DNA of 64,000 nucleotides from Physcomitrium patens (taxonomy: Eukaryota; Streptophyta; Bryopsida; Funariales; Funariaceae): NCBI RefSeq assembly GCF_000002425.4, contig NC_037262.1:4128139-4192138 (forward strand), written 5' to 3'. The notes beneath the pieces were generated by a model. The model did no database searches. It worked only from the letters and a program-made list of their open reading frames with translations, and was not told the DNA's origin. Of this stretch, positions 21,181 through 31,528 are shown piece after piece (within the stretch, counting starts at the first letter, position 1; every line of letters starts with the position of its first letter). The position numbers were made by a program, and so were the translations under genes.

Positions 21181-24100
21181 GTGCGGCTGCAATCTTGTAC
21201 AACTTCTAATGAAGGTCCTATCCTCTCCTCAGAACCATCTCCTTGTTTTATAATAGATGTGCGTTTAGGACCTAATAATTACAAAGCCTCTGCCTTGATA
21301 GATTCAGGAGCCTCAGCTTGTTTTTTAGATGAAGAATTTGCTAGATGTCATAGAATATCATTAATACAAAAAACTAAACCTGTACACGTAGAAGTCATAG
21401 ATGGTCGTCCGTTGTCTTCTGGAGATGTAACTCACGAAACACTTCCTGTAGATGTAGTAATAAATAGTCATAGTAGTTGCGTAATTTTTAATATAATTAG
21501 ATCTCCCTCTAATCCAGTAATTTTAGGCTTATCATGGTTAGAAAAGTATAATCCTCGAATAGATTGGATTTCTCGTAAACTTGATTTTCCTCGGAGCATT
21601 AGTAACAGTTCTATTAATCAAGTAAAAAACCATGAGTCTAGTATAGTAAAACCCGCACTTATAGGTGCAAAAGCATTTATACACGCAGCAAAAGAAGGAT
21701 CAACTTTTGCTATTTATGCTGCACCTATTTCTGAAAGCGTAAAGACTTCAAGTGGCATTCCAAGTCAATATCAGGATTATCAAGACGTTTTTGAGAAAAA
21801 GAATGCAGATATTCTTCCTAAGCATCGCCCATACGATTGTTCAATCGATCTCAAGGAAGGAACTCAGCCACCATTTGGACCAATTTACAGTTTATCGCAA
21901 GATGAGTTGGCTGAACTCAAGACATATATTGACGAGAATTTAGCGAAGAATTTCATACGCCATTCAAAATCTCCAGCAGGAGCTCCAATTTTATTCGTAA
22001 AGAAAAAAGATGGATCTTTACGAATGTGTGTTGACTATCGAGGACTCAACAAGATCACAATCAAGAACAGGTATCCATTACCTTTGATATCAGGACTCCT
22101 TGACCAGTTGAATCAAGCTAAGATCTATACAAAAATAGATCTAAGAGGAGCATATAATCTAGTACGGATCAAAGAAGGAGATGAATGGAAGACTGCGTTT
22201 CGAACCAGGTACGGACACTTTGAATACAATGTCATGCCTTTTGGACTCACGAATGCACCAGCTGCTTTTCAACATCTCATGAATGATGTATTTCGTGAAT
22301 TCTTAGACAATTTTGTCGTCTGCTATCTAGACGATATCCTGATTTATTCTAAGAATGTTGAAGAACATGAAATACATGTTCGTCAAGTATTACAAAAATT
22401 TAGAGATGTAGGATTGTACGCCAAGATAGAAAAGTGTGTATTTCACACTACTCAAGTTGACTTTTTAGGATACATCATTTCAAATGATGGTCTCATGATG
22501 GATTCTAAGAAAGTCCAAACAATCATGGATTGGAAGATTCCAAAAACTGTAAGAGATGTCCAATGTTTCTTGGGATTTGCCAATTACTATCGGATCTTCA
22601 TCAAAGACTTCTCACGAGTTGCAGCTCCACTTACACGCTTGTCTAGTAAAGATAAATTCCAATGGAATCAAGAAGCGGAAGCAGCATTTGAAGCCTTGAA
22701 GACATCGTTTGTCTCTGCACCAGTCTTATATCGTGTTGACTTTTCCAAGGTATTTTTTATGGAAACAGACGCATCGGATTTTGCCTTGGGTGCAGTTTTA
22801 TCACAAATGGGAACAGATGACAAACTTCATCCGATAGCTTTTCATTCAAGAAAATTCTCAGCAGCCGAGATCAATTATGAGATCCACGATAAAGAACTTC
22901 TTGCAATCGTGGATTCTTTTCAAGAATGGCGTCATTATCTAGAAGGTGCTTCTAGTCCAGTCACTGTGTATACAGATCACAAGAACCTCGAGTATTTCAT
23001 GTCAGCACGCGTGTTGAATCGTCGTCAAGCTCGTTGGAGTATGTCTTTGTCAAGATTCGAGTTCATTATCACTTATCGGCCAAGAAAACAACAAGGTTTG
23101 TCCGATGCCCTGTCTAGACGTTCTTATTTTGCACCAAAAGAAGGAGATGCAGCTTTTGAGCAACAAAGAACGGTCCTCTTGAAACCGGAGCAATTTCATC
23201 TCCGAGCAGTGAAATCAACACTGACTGTTGATTCAACTTTTCTCAAGCAAATCCAATCCAGTATGTCCTCAGACCCTCTTGTTCATGATATCGAGAATAA
23301 TTCTTCCAAGTCTCATGATTCTTCTAAGTTCGAGTTCAAGAATAATCTATTATATTTTGAAGGACGCCTATATGTTCCAAAAGGAAAAGCACGTTTGCGT
23401 GTTCTTCAAGCACGTCATGACTTTCCAGCAGCAGGTCACTTTGGATATAATAAGACTTTGGAACTCATATCAAGAGATTTTTGGTGGCCACAAATGTGGA
23501 AGTCAGTCAAAGACTTTGTACAATCATGTGATATTTGTTCAAGATCAAAAATTCCTCGACATCGACCTTACGGACTTCTTCAGCCATTACCTATACCAGA
23601 ACAACCATGGTCTTCTGTTTCTATGGATTTCATCACAGATCTTCCAAACTCAAGATCTTATGATTCTATATTTGTGATAGTAGATCGTTTCACCAAGATG
23701 GCACATTTTATGCCATGTACAAAATCTATCACAGGTGAAGAAACAGCTAAGCTTTTTATTGATAATATCTATCGCTATCATGGATTACCTAAAGATATCA
23801 TATCGGATAGGAGAACTCAATTTGTGTCGAGATTCTGGAGGACTCTTTTCAAGATTTTAAAAGTGGACATAAAGCTATCTTCAGCTTTCCATCCTCAAAT
23901 TGATGGACAAACAAAGCGCGTAAACCAAGTCTTGGAACAGTATTTAAGGTGTACCATCAACTACCAACAAGATGATTGGACAATCCTTCTGCCATTGGTA
24001 GAGTTTGCTTATAATAATACAGTACATTCTTCCACGCAACAAACACCTTTCTTTGCCAATTATGGCTATCATCCACGACTTGATACTTTTGATTTTTCAA

Positions 24101-24669
24101 AAGTTGATAATCCTGCAGCAGAAGATATGGCAAATCGGTTGTCAGAGTTACATGCAATAATGAAGGCGCAGTTGAAGAAAGCTCAAGAACGACAAAAGAT
24201 AAATGCAGATGTATATCGTAAAGAGCAACCACAACTCAACGTGGGTGATAAGGTATGGCTACTTCGTCGCAATATCAAGACCACTCGACCTTGTGACAAA
24301 TTGGACTATCGTAGGCTTGGCCCCTTTTCTGTTTCTGAACAGATCAACCCAGTTGCATATCGGTTACATCTACCGAAGTCAATGAAGATCCATCCTGTAT
24401 TCCACGTGTCTCTTCTTGAACCATATAAGACAGTGGATATACAAGGAAGAAGACAAATGCCACCGCCTCCTATAGAAGTAGATAATAATGAAGAATTTGA
24501 GGTGGAAGAGATATTAGACTCAAGGCGGCGCCGAAATAAGCTGGAATATCTTGTTCATTGGCGCGGATATGATATTAGTGAGCGCACATGGGAGCCATCT
24601 AGAAATCTAGCAAATGCATCAGCTAAAGTCAAAGTTTTTCATCAACGACATCCATCAAAACCAAGATGA
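21181..24669 (+). CDS. B2 Pol: protease, RT, RNase H, integrase, chromodomain
   Basis: 1162 codons open, entered by frameshift (no ATG needed; frame open from 21106). Numbering from 21181, the retropepsin site is LIDSGAS (D41). RT blocks include FVKKKDGSLRMCVDYRGLNK and the active site [11 protein letters not shown] (~382-388). RNase H has METDASDFALGAVLSQ and YTDHKNLEYFMS. The integrase HHCC finger ends CDICSRSK, the first Asp is in SMDFITDLP (~815), and the second is D876 in ISDRRTQFV. The residue 36 further on, which should be the catalytic Glu, is Lys912 (GQTKRVNQ, codon AAG at 23914-23916); B1 keeps Glu. The chromodomain (EEFEVEEILDSR, YLVHWRGYDISERTWEP) is C-terminal. Otherwise complete; integration would need a partner enzyme. 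Confidence 0.95.
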   Translation: MRLQSCTTSNEGPILSSEPSPCFIIDVRLGPNNYKASALIDSGASACFLDEEFARCHRISLIQKTKPVHVEVIDGRPLSSGDVTHETLPVDVVINSHSSCVIFNIIRSPSNPVILGLSWLEKYNPRIDWISRKLDFPRSISNSSINQVKNHESSIVKPALIGAKAFIHAAKEGSTFAIYAAPISESVKTSSGIPSQYQDYQDVFEKKNADILPKHRPYDCSIDLKEGTQPPFGPIYSLSQDELAELKTYIDENLAKNFIRHSKSPAGAPILFVKKKDGSLRMCVDYRGLNKITIKNRYPLPLISGLLDQLNQAKIYTKIDLRGAYNLVRIKEGDEWKTAFRTRYGHFEYNVMPFGLTNAPAAFQHLMNDVFREFLDNFVVCYLDDILIYSKNVEEHEIHVRQVLQKFRDVGLYAKIEKCVFHTTQVDFLGYIISNDGLMMDSKKVQTIMDWKIPKTVRDVQCFLGFANYYRIFIKDFSRVAAPLTRLSSKDKFQWNQEAEAAFEALKTSFVSAPVLYRVDFSKVFFMETDASDFALGAVLSQMGTDDKLHPIAFHSRKFSAAEINYEIHDKELLAIVDSFQEWRHYLEGASSPVTVYTDHKNLEYFMSARVLNRRQARWSMSLSRFEFIITYRPRKQQGLSDALSRRSYFAPKEGDAAFEQQRTVLLKPEQFHLRAVKSTLTVDSTFLKQIQSSMSSDPLVHDIENNSSKSHDSSKFEFKNNLLYFEGRLYVPKGKARLRVLQARHDFPAAGHFGYNKTLELISRDFWWPQMWKSVKDFVQSCDICSRSKIPRHRPYGLLQPLPIPEQPWSSVSMDFITDLPNSRSYDSIFVIVDRFTKMAHFMPCTKSITGEETAKLFIDNIYRYHGLPKDIISDRRTQFVSRFWRTLFKILKVDIKLSSAFHPQIDGQTKRVNQVLEQYLRCTINYQQDDWTILLPLVEFAYNNTVHSSTQQTPFFANYGYHPRLDTFDFSKVDNPAAEDMANRLSELHAIMKAQLKKAQERQKINADVYRKEQPQLNVGDKVWLLRRNIKTTRPCDKLDYRRLGPFSVSEQINPVAYRLHLPKSMKIHPVFHVSLLEPYKTVDIQGRRQMPPPPIEVDNNEEFEVEEILDSRRRRNKLEYLVHWRGYDISERTWEPSRNLANASAKVKVFHQRHPSKPR

Positions 24670-24763
24670 AAACCTCTCTTATAAAAGAGACAAGATTGAG
24701 GCAAGATAACATTCAATTTCCTATCCTTGTTTGTGACTTCTTTGCATTTGTGACGCTAATTAG

Positions 24764-25186
24764 ATGGAGAGCCAACAACCAGCGGATTCAACTCAAGAAC
24801 CTTCGTTTGCTGACTTATCGGATGAGACATTGCGATTGTCACAACCTTCAAGACGACGCAACCGAGATGAAGATCCTCAAGAACGACATGTTCTTCCTCG
24901 AATAGATGGTGAGATACAAAGCATTTGGTATCACGACCTTGGAAGAGATTCTCGATGTTTGGTGATATTATTGGAGATAGGAACGACTCCTGATGGTGTT
25001 TCAAATGTATTATTTGAAGGAAGTTATGAAGGCCTCAACAGTGATCAAATAACAGGGTGGTCTTCTCGCCCTGAAATGGGACACTATCGATGGCTAAGAG
25101 GACCCATCAACTATCTTCGAAGATTACAAAGATCAGAGTATGTAGCAAATACAATTCGCCGCATATTAGATTTTCTCAATATATAA
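24764..25186 (+). CDS. B2 ORF3, conserved 140-residue protein of unknown function
   Basis: Lies 94 bp after the pol stop, in its own frame, and ends ~40 bp before the PPT. The N-terminal third is acidic and low-complexity (MESQQPADSTQEPSFADL, then SQPSRRRNRDEDP with an Arg cluster). The C-terminal two thirds look folded: IWYHDLGRDSRCLVILLEIG, VLFEGSYEGLNSDQITGWSS, HYRWLRGPINYLRR and a helical end. No signal peptide or membrane segment, so it is not envelope-like. Homologous ORFs sit at the same place in B1 and B3. I recognise no domain. Possible roles (RNA binding through the Arg cluster, silencing defence, assembly) are guesses. Confidence 0.8.
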   Translation: MESQQPADSTQEPSFADLSDETLRLSQPSRRRNRDEDPQERHVLPRIDGEIQSIWYHDLGRDSRCLVILLEIGTTPDGVSNVLFEGSYEGLNSDQITGWSSRPEMGHYRWLRGPINYLRRLQRSEYVANTIRRILDFLNI

Positions 25187-25213
25187 TCACCGCTCCTCGT
25201 GGAACTCGTCCCT

Positions 25214-25224
25214 AGAAGGGGGGG
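25214..25224 (+). other. B2 polypurine tract
   Basis: AGAAGGGGGGG followed by TAA and the 3' LTR; second-strand priming site. Confidence 0.85.
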
Positions 25225-25227
25225 TAA

Positions 25228-25765
25228 TGTCACGGACATACATATAATTACCTATATGAATAGATAAAAGTATGTAAAAGTAGATAAAAGTAGGTTAATT
25301 GTGTAATATCTTCTAGAAAAGCTTCTTAGAAGCTTCATAGACGCTGCTTTGACTTTATAGGAGTCTGTAGTTGACTTTTAGGCTAGAAACTTGGTCAACA
25401 AGTTAGCCATGTGCCACACATGTTGGAAGCTTAAAGAACAAGCTAACTACGTGGTCCATCCATAGAAAACTTGCCTTGCAAGCAAAGGCATGTGGCCTAG
25501 AAAGTCAACATATATTGGAGGTCTTATAGAACATCGCCATGTGGCTTCTAGTTAGATAGTATATATAGAGGCAAGAGTGAAGCCCTCTTCACTCTTGTCA
25601 ACTCCTTTCTTGCTTCTAGTCTAGTTTCAAGGGTCTCTAGTTTTCTTGTATTTTGGCAATAGCCATTCTAATTTCTTTCTTAATATACATATTTCTATTT
25701 TGTCCTATTTCTTTGGAAAAAGTCTCACTTACTCTTTAGCTTTCATCGAGTTCTTGTCCTTGACA
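25228..25765 (+). repeat. 3' LTR of B2 (538 bp)
   Basis: Same length as the 5' LTR and identical except at two adjacent bases (25716-25717). In the RNA, the full hairpin (25572-25597) exists only in this copy, at the U3/R border, because the RNA start lies inside it. Confidence 0.95.
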
Positions 25766-25770
25766 TATAA

Positions 25771-28369
25771 TATCCTTTGGCAATCCATGATAACGATAGA
25801 TATTGTCAATAAAAAGTTTAGTTGTTTCTTTGCCTATAATAGATTTTGTACATAATATAAAATGTGCCATCTTGATAAAAATGATCTACTATCATGAATA
25901 TAGAGTCATAAGAATTTGAGATTGAAAGATCTGTGATGAAATCCATAGAATCAGAAGACCATGGTTGTTCAAGAATGGATAACAGCTGAAGAAGTCCATA
26001 AGGTCAATGACAAGGAGTTTTTGATCTTGATCAAACCTCACAAGATTGTACAAAATCATTGACTACTTTCCACATTTGCAGCCACCAAAAATCCTTGGAT
26101 ATTAGTTCCAAAGTTTTATTGTACCCAAAATGTCTTACTGCTAGAAAGTCATGACGAGCTTAAAGAACACGTAATTGAGCTTCATCTTTTGGAATATATA
26201 GGCATCTTTTCAAATATAATAGATAATTCAAACTTAGAAGTATCATGGCACTTAGAAGAAGTATCCTTGATATCATAAACAAGAAGATCAGAGGACATAC
26301 TTAATTGAATTTGCTTCACAAATATTGAATCAATAGTCAATGTTAATTTTATAGCTCAAAGATGAAAATGCTCAAGCTTCAAGAGAATTGATCTTTATTG
26401 ATAAAAAGATGCATCTCCTTCTTTTGGTGTAAAATAAGAACATCTAGAAAGAGCGTCTAATAGACCTTATTGTTTTTTGAGTCGATAAGTGATCTTAAAA
26501 TTGAATCTAGATAAAGACATGCTCCAAGTGACTTGACGATAATTTAAGCCACATGTTGACATAAAGTACTTAAGGTTCTTATGGTATGTATACAAGATAA
26601 CTAGACTTGAGATGCCTTCTAGATAATGATGCCATTCTTGAAATAAATCCATGATTGCAAGGAGCTCTTTGTCATGGATCTCATAATTAATCTCGACTAC
26701 TAAAAATTTCCTCGAATGGAAAGCTATTAGGTAGAGTTTATCATGTGTTTCGATTTGTGACAACATGACACCTATAGAAAAATTTGATGCATTTGTTTCC
26801 ATAAAAAAATACCTTGAAGAAGTCAACGCAATATAAGATTGGTGTAGAAATAAACTCCTTCTTTAAAGCATCAAATAATGCTTCTCCTTCTTTATTCCAC
26901 TCAAGTTTGTCTTTACAAGTCAAATGTGTAAGTGGAGCTACAACTTGAGAAAAATTCTTGATGAAGATTCAATAGTAATTAGTAAAGCCTAAAAAGTTTT
27001 GCATATCTTGTATTATTCTAGAAATCTTCCAATCTATGATAGTTTGAACCTTCTTGGGATCCATCATAAGGCCTTTGTTGGAAATGATGTATCTTAAAAA
27101 GTCAACTTGAGTAGTGTGGAATACACACTTTTTCAATTTGGCATATAATCTTGCATCTCTAAGTTTCTATAACACACAAGAAACATGAAGCTCATGTTTG
27201 TCTGTATTTTTAGAGTAGATTAGAATGTCATCTAAATAAGAAACAACAAAATCATCTAAAAATTCACAAAAAATATCATTCATAAGATGTTGAAAAGTGG
27301 CATGTGTATTCGTGAGTCCAAAAGGCATGACATTTTATTGAAAATGTCCATACCTAGTTCGAAAAGCAATCTTCTATTCATCTTCTTTTTTGATACGAAC
27401 TAAGTTATATGCTCCTCATAGATCTATTTTGGTATAGATCTTTGCTTGATTGAGTTAGTTAAGAAGTCCTAAAATCAAAGGCAAAAGATACCTATTTTTG
27501 ATGGTGATCTTATTGAGCCATCAATAATCTGCACACATTTGTAGAGATCCGTCTTTCTTCTTCACAAATAAGATAAGAGCCTCGGCTAGAGATTTAGAAT
27601 GGCGTATGAAGTACTTTGCCAAATTCTCATCAATGTACTCCTTTAATGTAGCCAACTCATTCTGTGATAAGCTATAGATTGATCCGAATGGAGGTTGAGC
27701 TCCTTCTAGTAGATCAATTGAACAATGCTCGAAGAGAATATCTACATTCTTCTTTTCAAAAACATCTTGGAATTCTTGATATTGATTAGCAATACCATTC
27801 AACATTGTTTCACTATTAGAAATGGCTATAGCATATATTACAAAAGATGATCCTTCTTTTGCAGCATGCATGAAGGCTTTTGCACCTACTTGTAAAGGTT
27901 TGGATGTACTGGACTTACGTACTTCTACTTTGCTAACACAATCTTGGATTAAACTATCAAGAAAGTTAAGATTACAAGAAATCCAATCTATTTGAGGATT
28001 ATATTTTTCTAGCCATGATAATCCTAAAATAATAAGATTAGAGGGAGATTTTATCACATTAAATACTACTACACTGTTATGATCTTTAATTGCTACATCT
28101 AAAGGAATAGTTTCATGGATAACATTTTCTGAAGATAATAAATGACCATTTATGACTTCTACATGTATGGATTTAACTTTCTTCACTAAAGATATTTTTT
28201 GATTTTTGGCAAAATCTTTGTCTATAAAACATGCTGAGGCTCTTGAATCTAACAAGACAAAGACTTTGTGATTATTAGGTCCTAAATATGCTTCTATTAT
28301 AAAATAAGATGAGGGGTCTGAAGAGAAGATAGGACCTTTATTAGGTTTTGCACATGATTTCAGCCGCAT
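25771..28369 (-). pseudogene. B3 pol: protease, RT, RNase H, integrase N-part
   Basis: Minus-strand homologue of B2 pol. 28369-27521 is open and holds the retropepsin region (LLDSRASACFIDKDF; the active-site Gly has become Arg) and the first RT block (LFVKKKDGSLQMCADY). RT then decays; a YLDDILIYS active site is still readable near 27226-27246. RNase H pieces (METNASNFSIGVMLSQ, YTYHKNLKYFMS) lie in 26923-26467. The integrase zinc finger and the first Asp region continue with stops to 25771, where B2 interrupts. In B2 terms this is a complete but non-functional pol. Confidence 0.85.
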
Positions 28370-28383
28370 GGTCCCTATTGTAG

Positions 28384-28637
28384 CTAAAAAAACTCGTTTT
28401 CCAACATATTATCTTCTTTAGTAATTGTGCTCTTCATTTTGTAATTACATTGCTTCTTTGGACAATGTTGAGTAGTGTGCTTAGCTTCTCTACAATAAAA
28501 ATACAACCCATCTTGGCGACGTTGAGACTTTTTTTGCTTTGTGAGAGGTTTAAAACATATCATATCGATTTGCATTGGTTCCAACTTTGAAGAATACATT
28601 TCAAAAAACTTAGGAGCTGCCCCCATTACTTGACTTA
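28384..28637 (-). pseudogene. B3 gag C-terminus with a damaged zinc knuckle
   Basis: Matches the Gag tail of B2 (QIDMICFKPLTKQKKSQRRQ). The knuckle reads YFYCREAKHTTQHC: the first Cys of CX2CX4HX4C is Tyr. The frame ends ENEFF-stop, where B2 runs on a few codons. The piece is cut at 28637-28642 by the C1 LTR; the rest of gag resumes at 42500. Confidence 0.82.
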
Positions 28638-28642
28638 TTTCT

Positions 28643-29419
28643 TATGATTGTCGTTTTACTTATTCTACAATTCCTTCCAGAATAAACCTATATAGGGGAA
28701 TTCGAACACAAGAAAAGACTAAGCGCATGAATTTTACTTGTTAGGGTCACACAATTAATTATATTCAGAACCACTAAAATACTAAGAAATACTACAATGC
28801 TTCCTCCTAGTAACAATATTCCTTCATCAACTGATAACCACAATGTACAACCCTGCACTCTCAAAAGACCGCTCAAAACTCAATAAATTGCATCTAACAC
28901 TAAGAATAACAGACTTTACTCCAACCAATCTGAATTCATAGAATTCTTATAATCACAAACTTCCTCTATTAAAACACACACACACAACTCTCAATAAACA
29001 ACAATCATAATCTTCCATCCATAATCAATCTTCCAATAACTTCTCATATAATTCAATCACTCAATACTCCAATTACATAATCAATAATTCATAAATCAAT
29101 CTCTGATTTATTCCTCAGACTCACTTCTCAATATTCAAAAACTATTCATTACTCTTCAACAACAAAGAAAACAAAAAAAAAAAAAACAAAGAGGAAGCAC
29201 CAAGCTTAATCCCGGCTCATGACTATCATAGTCTCGCCCTCCAACAAACTTCTACAACTCTTATATAATTACTACTGATTTCCAAATCCTAATTGTAATC
29301 TTGTAATTAATCACTTTTAGTAACTAAATCAACCATCTGTCCTCCTAAACTGACTATTCTATGGACTATAAGTTTATTTTATCAATATCTTACAAAAATA
29401 AACTAATATCTATTCTACA
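28643..29419 (-). repeat. 3' LTR of C1 (777 bp)
   Basis: Minus strand TGTAGAATAG...CAATCATA (CA eroded to TA). Strongly similar along its length to 41727-42499. Preceded on the minus strand by AGGAGTGGGGCTA (29420-29432), the likely polypurine tract. Confidence 0.9.
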
Positions 29420-29527
29420 TAGCCCCACTCCTATCTGTACAGCGTTCTCGCAAACACACAATGGATACCTATCTAAAAACTACTTAACAAAATTCTATAA
29501 AATTACTAGTTCCTTTGGCCCACCTAA

Positions 29528-31066
29528 TTAATCATGTGCTGCATTATCGAATATAGGTTCCACCGATTCTAGTTCTAAATTCAAATTTTCCTCCTCCTCC
29601 AATCCGTCCATCGGCTCCTTCCTCAATTGGTTTGATAGATCTTCATTATACTCACTCAATTCACAGACTTGAGCCTCCAGTTTCAAGATCTGGGCATCCC
29701 AAAGTTTCAATTGATGCTGTTGTTGATTCATCTATTCTAGAACATCTTCAATTGATACTTAAGACTAGCTTCTCATTGTTAACTCTTCTGTCAATTTCAC
29801 CACCTCAGCTTATAAAACTTCGATTTCAGACCTCAACTTCTCTGTTTCGTATCTGGATTGGTCACTCAATGCTTCTTTCTCTTTCTTCAATAACTCTGCC
29901 TTGTCTCTTACTGCCTACAACTAACATTTGAGTTTTTCCCGTTCCAAATCCCATGTCTTGCGATTCTCGATCAATTTGTCTCGTTATTCTTCTACAATCC
30001 ATAAGATGTGTTCTTTTTCTTTCGTCCAAGACTCATATTGGTGAATCCATTTCCGCTCCAATACCAGCTTGGATTCTCCAATTTTATTTATCGTTCATTC
30101 TTGCTCTTCAATTCTTCTATTTTGCTCTAATATCACCTTCTTATTGTCCTCTAAATCCCATTTGCTATTACCCTCTACATCCAATGCTCGCACCATATAA
30201 TGTATTTGTGAAATGTGCTTCAATAAAGTATTCTTAAGAGGTATTCCTTCAGGCAATTAACCTTGTGGAAACGCTAGCTGATTAATATCCATCGAAATTG
30301 GGATTTCATTCTCTTCTTCCACTGCTAAACAAATTGGAACCCGTTCTGATTCAATAACTAGAATGTCCTCTTGTACCACTGTATGACTTGACTCCCCTAT
30401 TTCGTATATTACATCCACTGTATTGACATTCTGTGCCAACGAATTTCATTCTCTTTATAGAGGTACTAGCACTAGTACAAGAGTTTTCTCTACTGGCAAT
30501 GTTTGACGCAATGTGTGTGCAATCTTAGCATATACATAATTGGAACAAAGCAAATAAGTGAATTTCTCCAATTTCTACTTGGCTCTTATCTCCGCATGAA
30601 TACGAGTGGCTACGTATGCTATCCAATTGAACACCATCTCTTCCAGTGCCCCTACCGCTACATACAATAACCGTTTGGACATATATATAGGGTGTCGGTA
30701 CAATCCTAATTGCCTCACTACAAAACGAAGCCATTCCACGAGTTCTGGTGAAATTGCCTCAGCAGTCCGTCAACCTTGGCTCCTCTCAAAGGCCGACATA
30801 TCTCCATTGAAATATCTTCCTGGACTTAAGTCGCTTGAGTCATCAGCTCCTACGGCAATTTCTCCAATGGGAAGACATAGCACTTTTTTCAGAATTGTTC
30901 CATCAATCCCAATAATCCGCCCTTCTACCACAATCAATCCATCCTCTGGATTGTAGTTTACGATATATTCTTCCACTAATGACACATTAATTGATGGTAA
31001 GTGATTTGATAGGTACAAAAATTGGAACAACTGCACATTTTGAAAGTCTTTTATTCTTTTTGGCAT
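29528..31066 (-). pseudogene. C1 extra ORF after integrase, unknown function, coiled-coil end
   Basis: The first open part, 31066-30770, starts MPKRIKDFQNVQLFQFLYLS and contains EEYIVNYNPEDGLIVVEGRI and GTILKKVLCLPIGE. Stops and shifts follow (30734-30525, 30439-30257). The end, 29731-29528, is a Gln/Leu-rich coiled coil (QLKLWDAQILKLEAQVCELS) with an acidic tail. The position between integrase and 3' LTR is that of env-like ORFs in some plant Ty3/gypsy elements, but I see no signal peptide or transmembrane helix. Function unknown. Confidence 0.55.
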
Positions 31067-31528
31067 CTAGCAAATATCCAACTTCATCGGTTCTATATTG
31101 GTAATGATTATCATAGAAGGTGGTTTTGATGCGCGTCTAGCTTTCATGTTTTGGCCACTGTCTTCTTTGTCTGTAGCTTGCTTTGCACTTTTAATTTCCA
31201 TGATGCTCCCTCTCTCAAACTCTTAACTGAAACTACTACGCTCAAAAACGTAAGAAACACAAGAAATAGCAATCTCAAAAAATAATCAAGAACGACAGCA
31301 CAGAATGACCTCTAACTGGTGCCCTACTTCTATTTTCTTACTACCGGTGATCATGATAACATGTACCCATACTATCCGTTTCTCACCTTCGTCCAATCTG
31401 ACACATTAATAATTACTAACTATCTTTTCAGCCGCCTCTACACCCTAACGCACTTAAACCATACTTAGGTCTACCTTGTGTCCATTCAAAGTCACCCTTC
31501 CAAAAAATATGAAAATTCGTCCCGAATT

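Larger units (their letters stand above)
19418..25765 (+). mobile_element. Complete young chromodomain Ty3/gypsy element B2
   Basis: 6348 bp, LTRs of 538 bp each at 19418-19955 and 25228-25765, flanked by the 5 bp target duplication TATAA at 19413-19417 and 25766-25770. The LTRs differ only at two adjacent positions (19906-19907 versus 25716-25717), so insertion is recent. Contents in order: LTR, self-complementary PBS, gag, pol in the -1 frame (protease, RT, RNase H, integrase, chromodomain), ORF3, PPT, LTR. It sits in antisense orientation inside integrase of B3. The domain set and self-primer suggest the Tf1/sushi-like branch of chromoviruses. All three ORFs are open, but the integrase has a catalytic change (see pol). 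Confidence 0.96.

Noticed and set aside
21181-21183. Separate translation start for B2 pol at GTG 21181
   Set aside because: The frame is open 75 nt further upstream and overlaps gag, which fits frameshifting better than a new start at a non-ATG codon.
28980-29200. CRISPR-like or satellite array in the C1 LTR
   Set aside because: Only loosely repetitive AT/CA-rich words; the same sequence occurs in the partner LTR and has no regular spacer structure. A plant nuclear context also argues against CRISPR.
29632-30237. Plus-strand hydrophobic frames (29632-29931 and 29953-30237)
   Set aside because: Antisense to the extra ORF of C1; no homology of their own.
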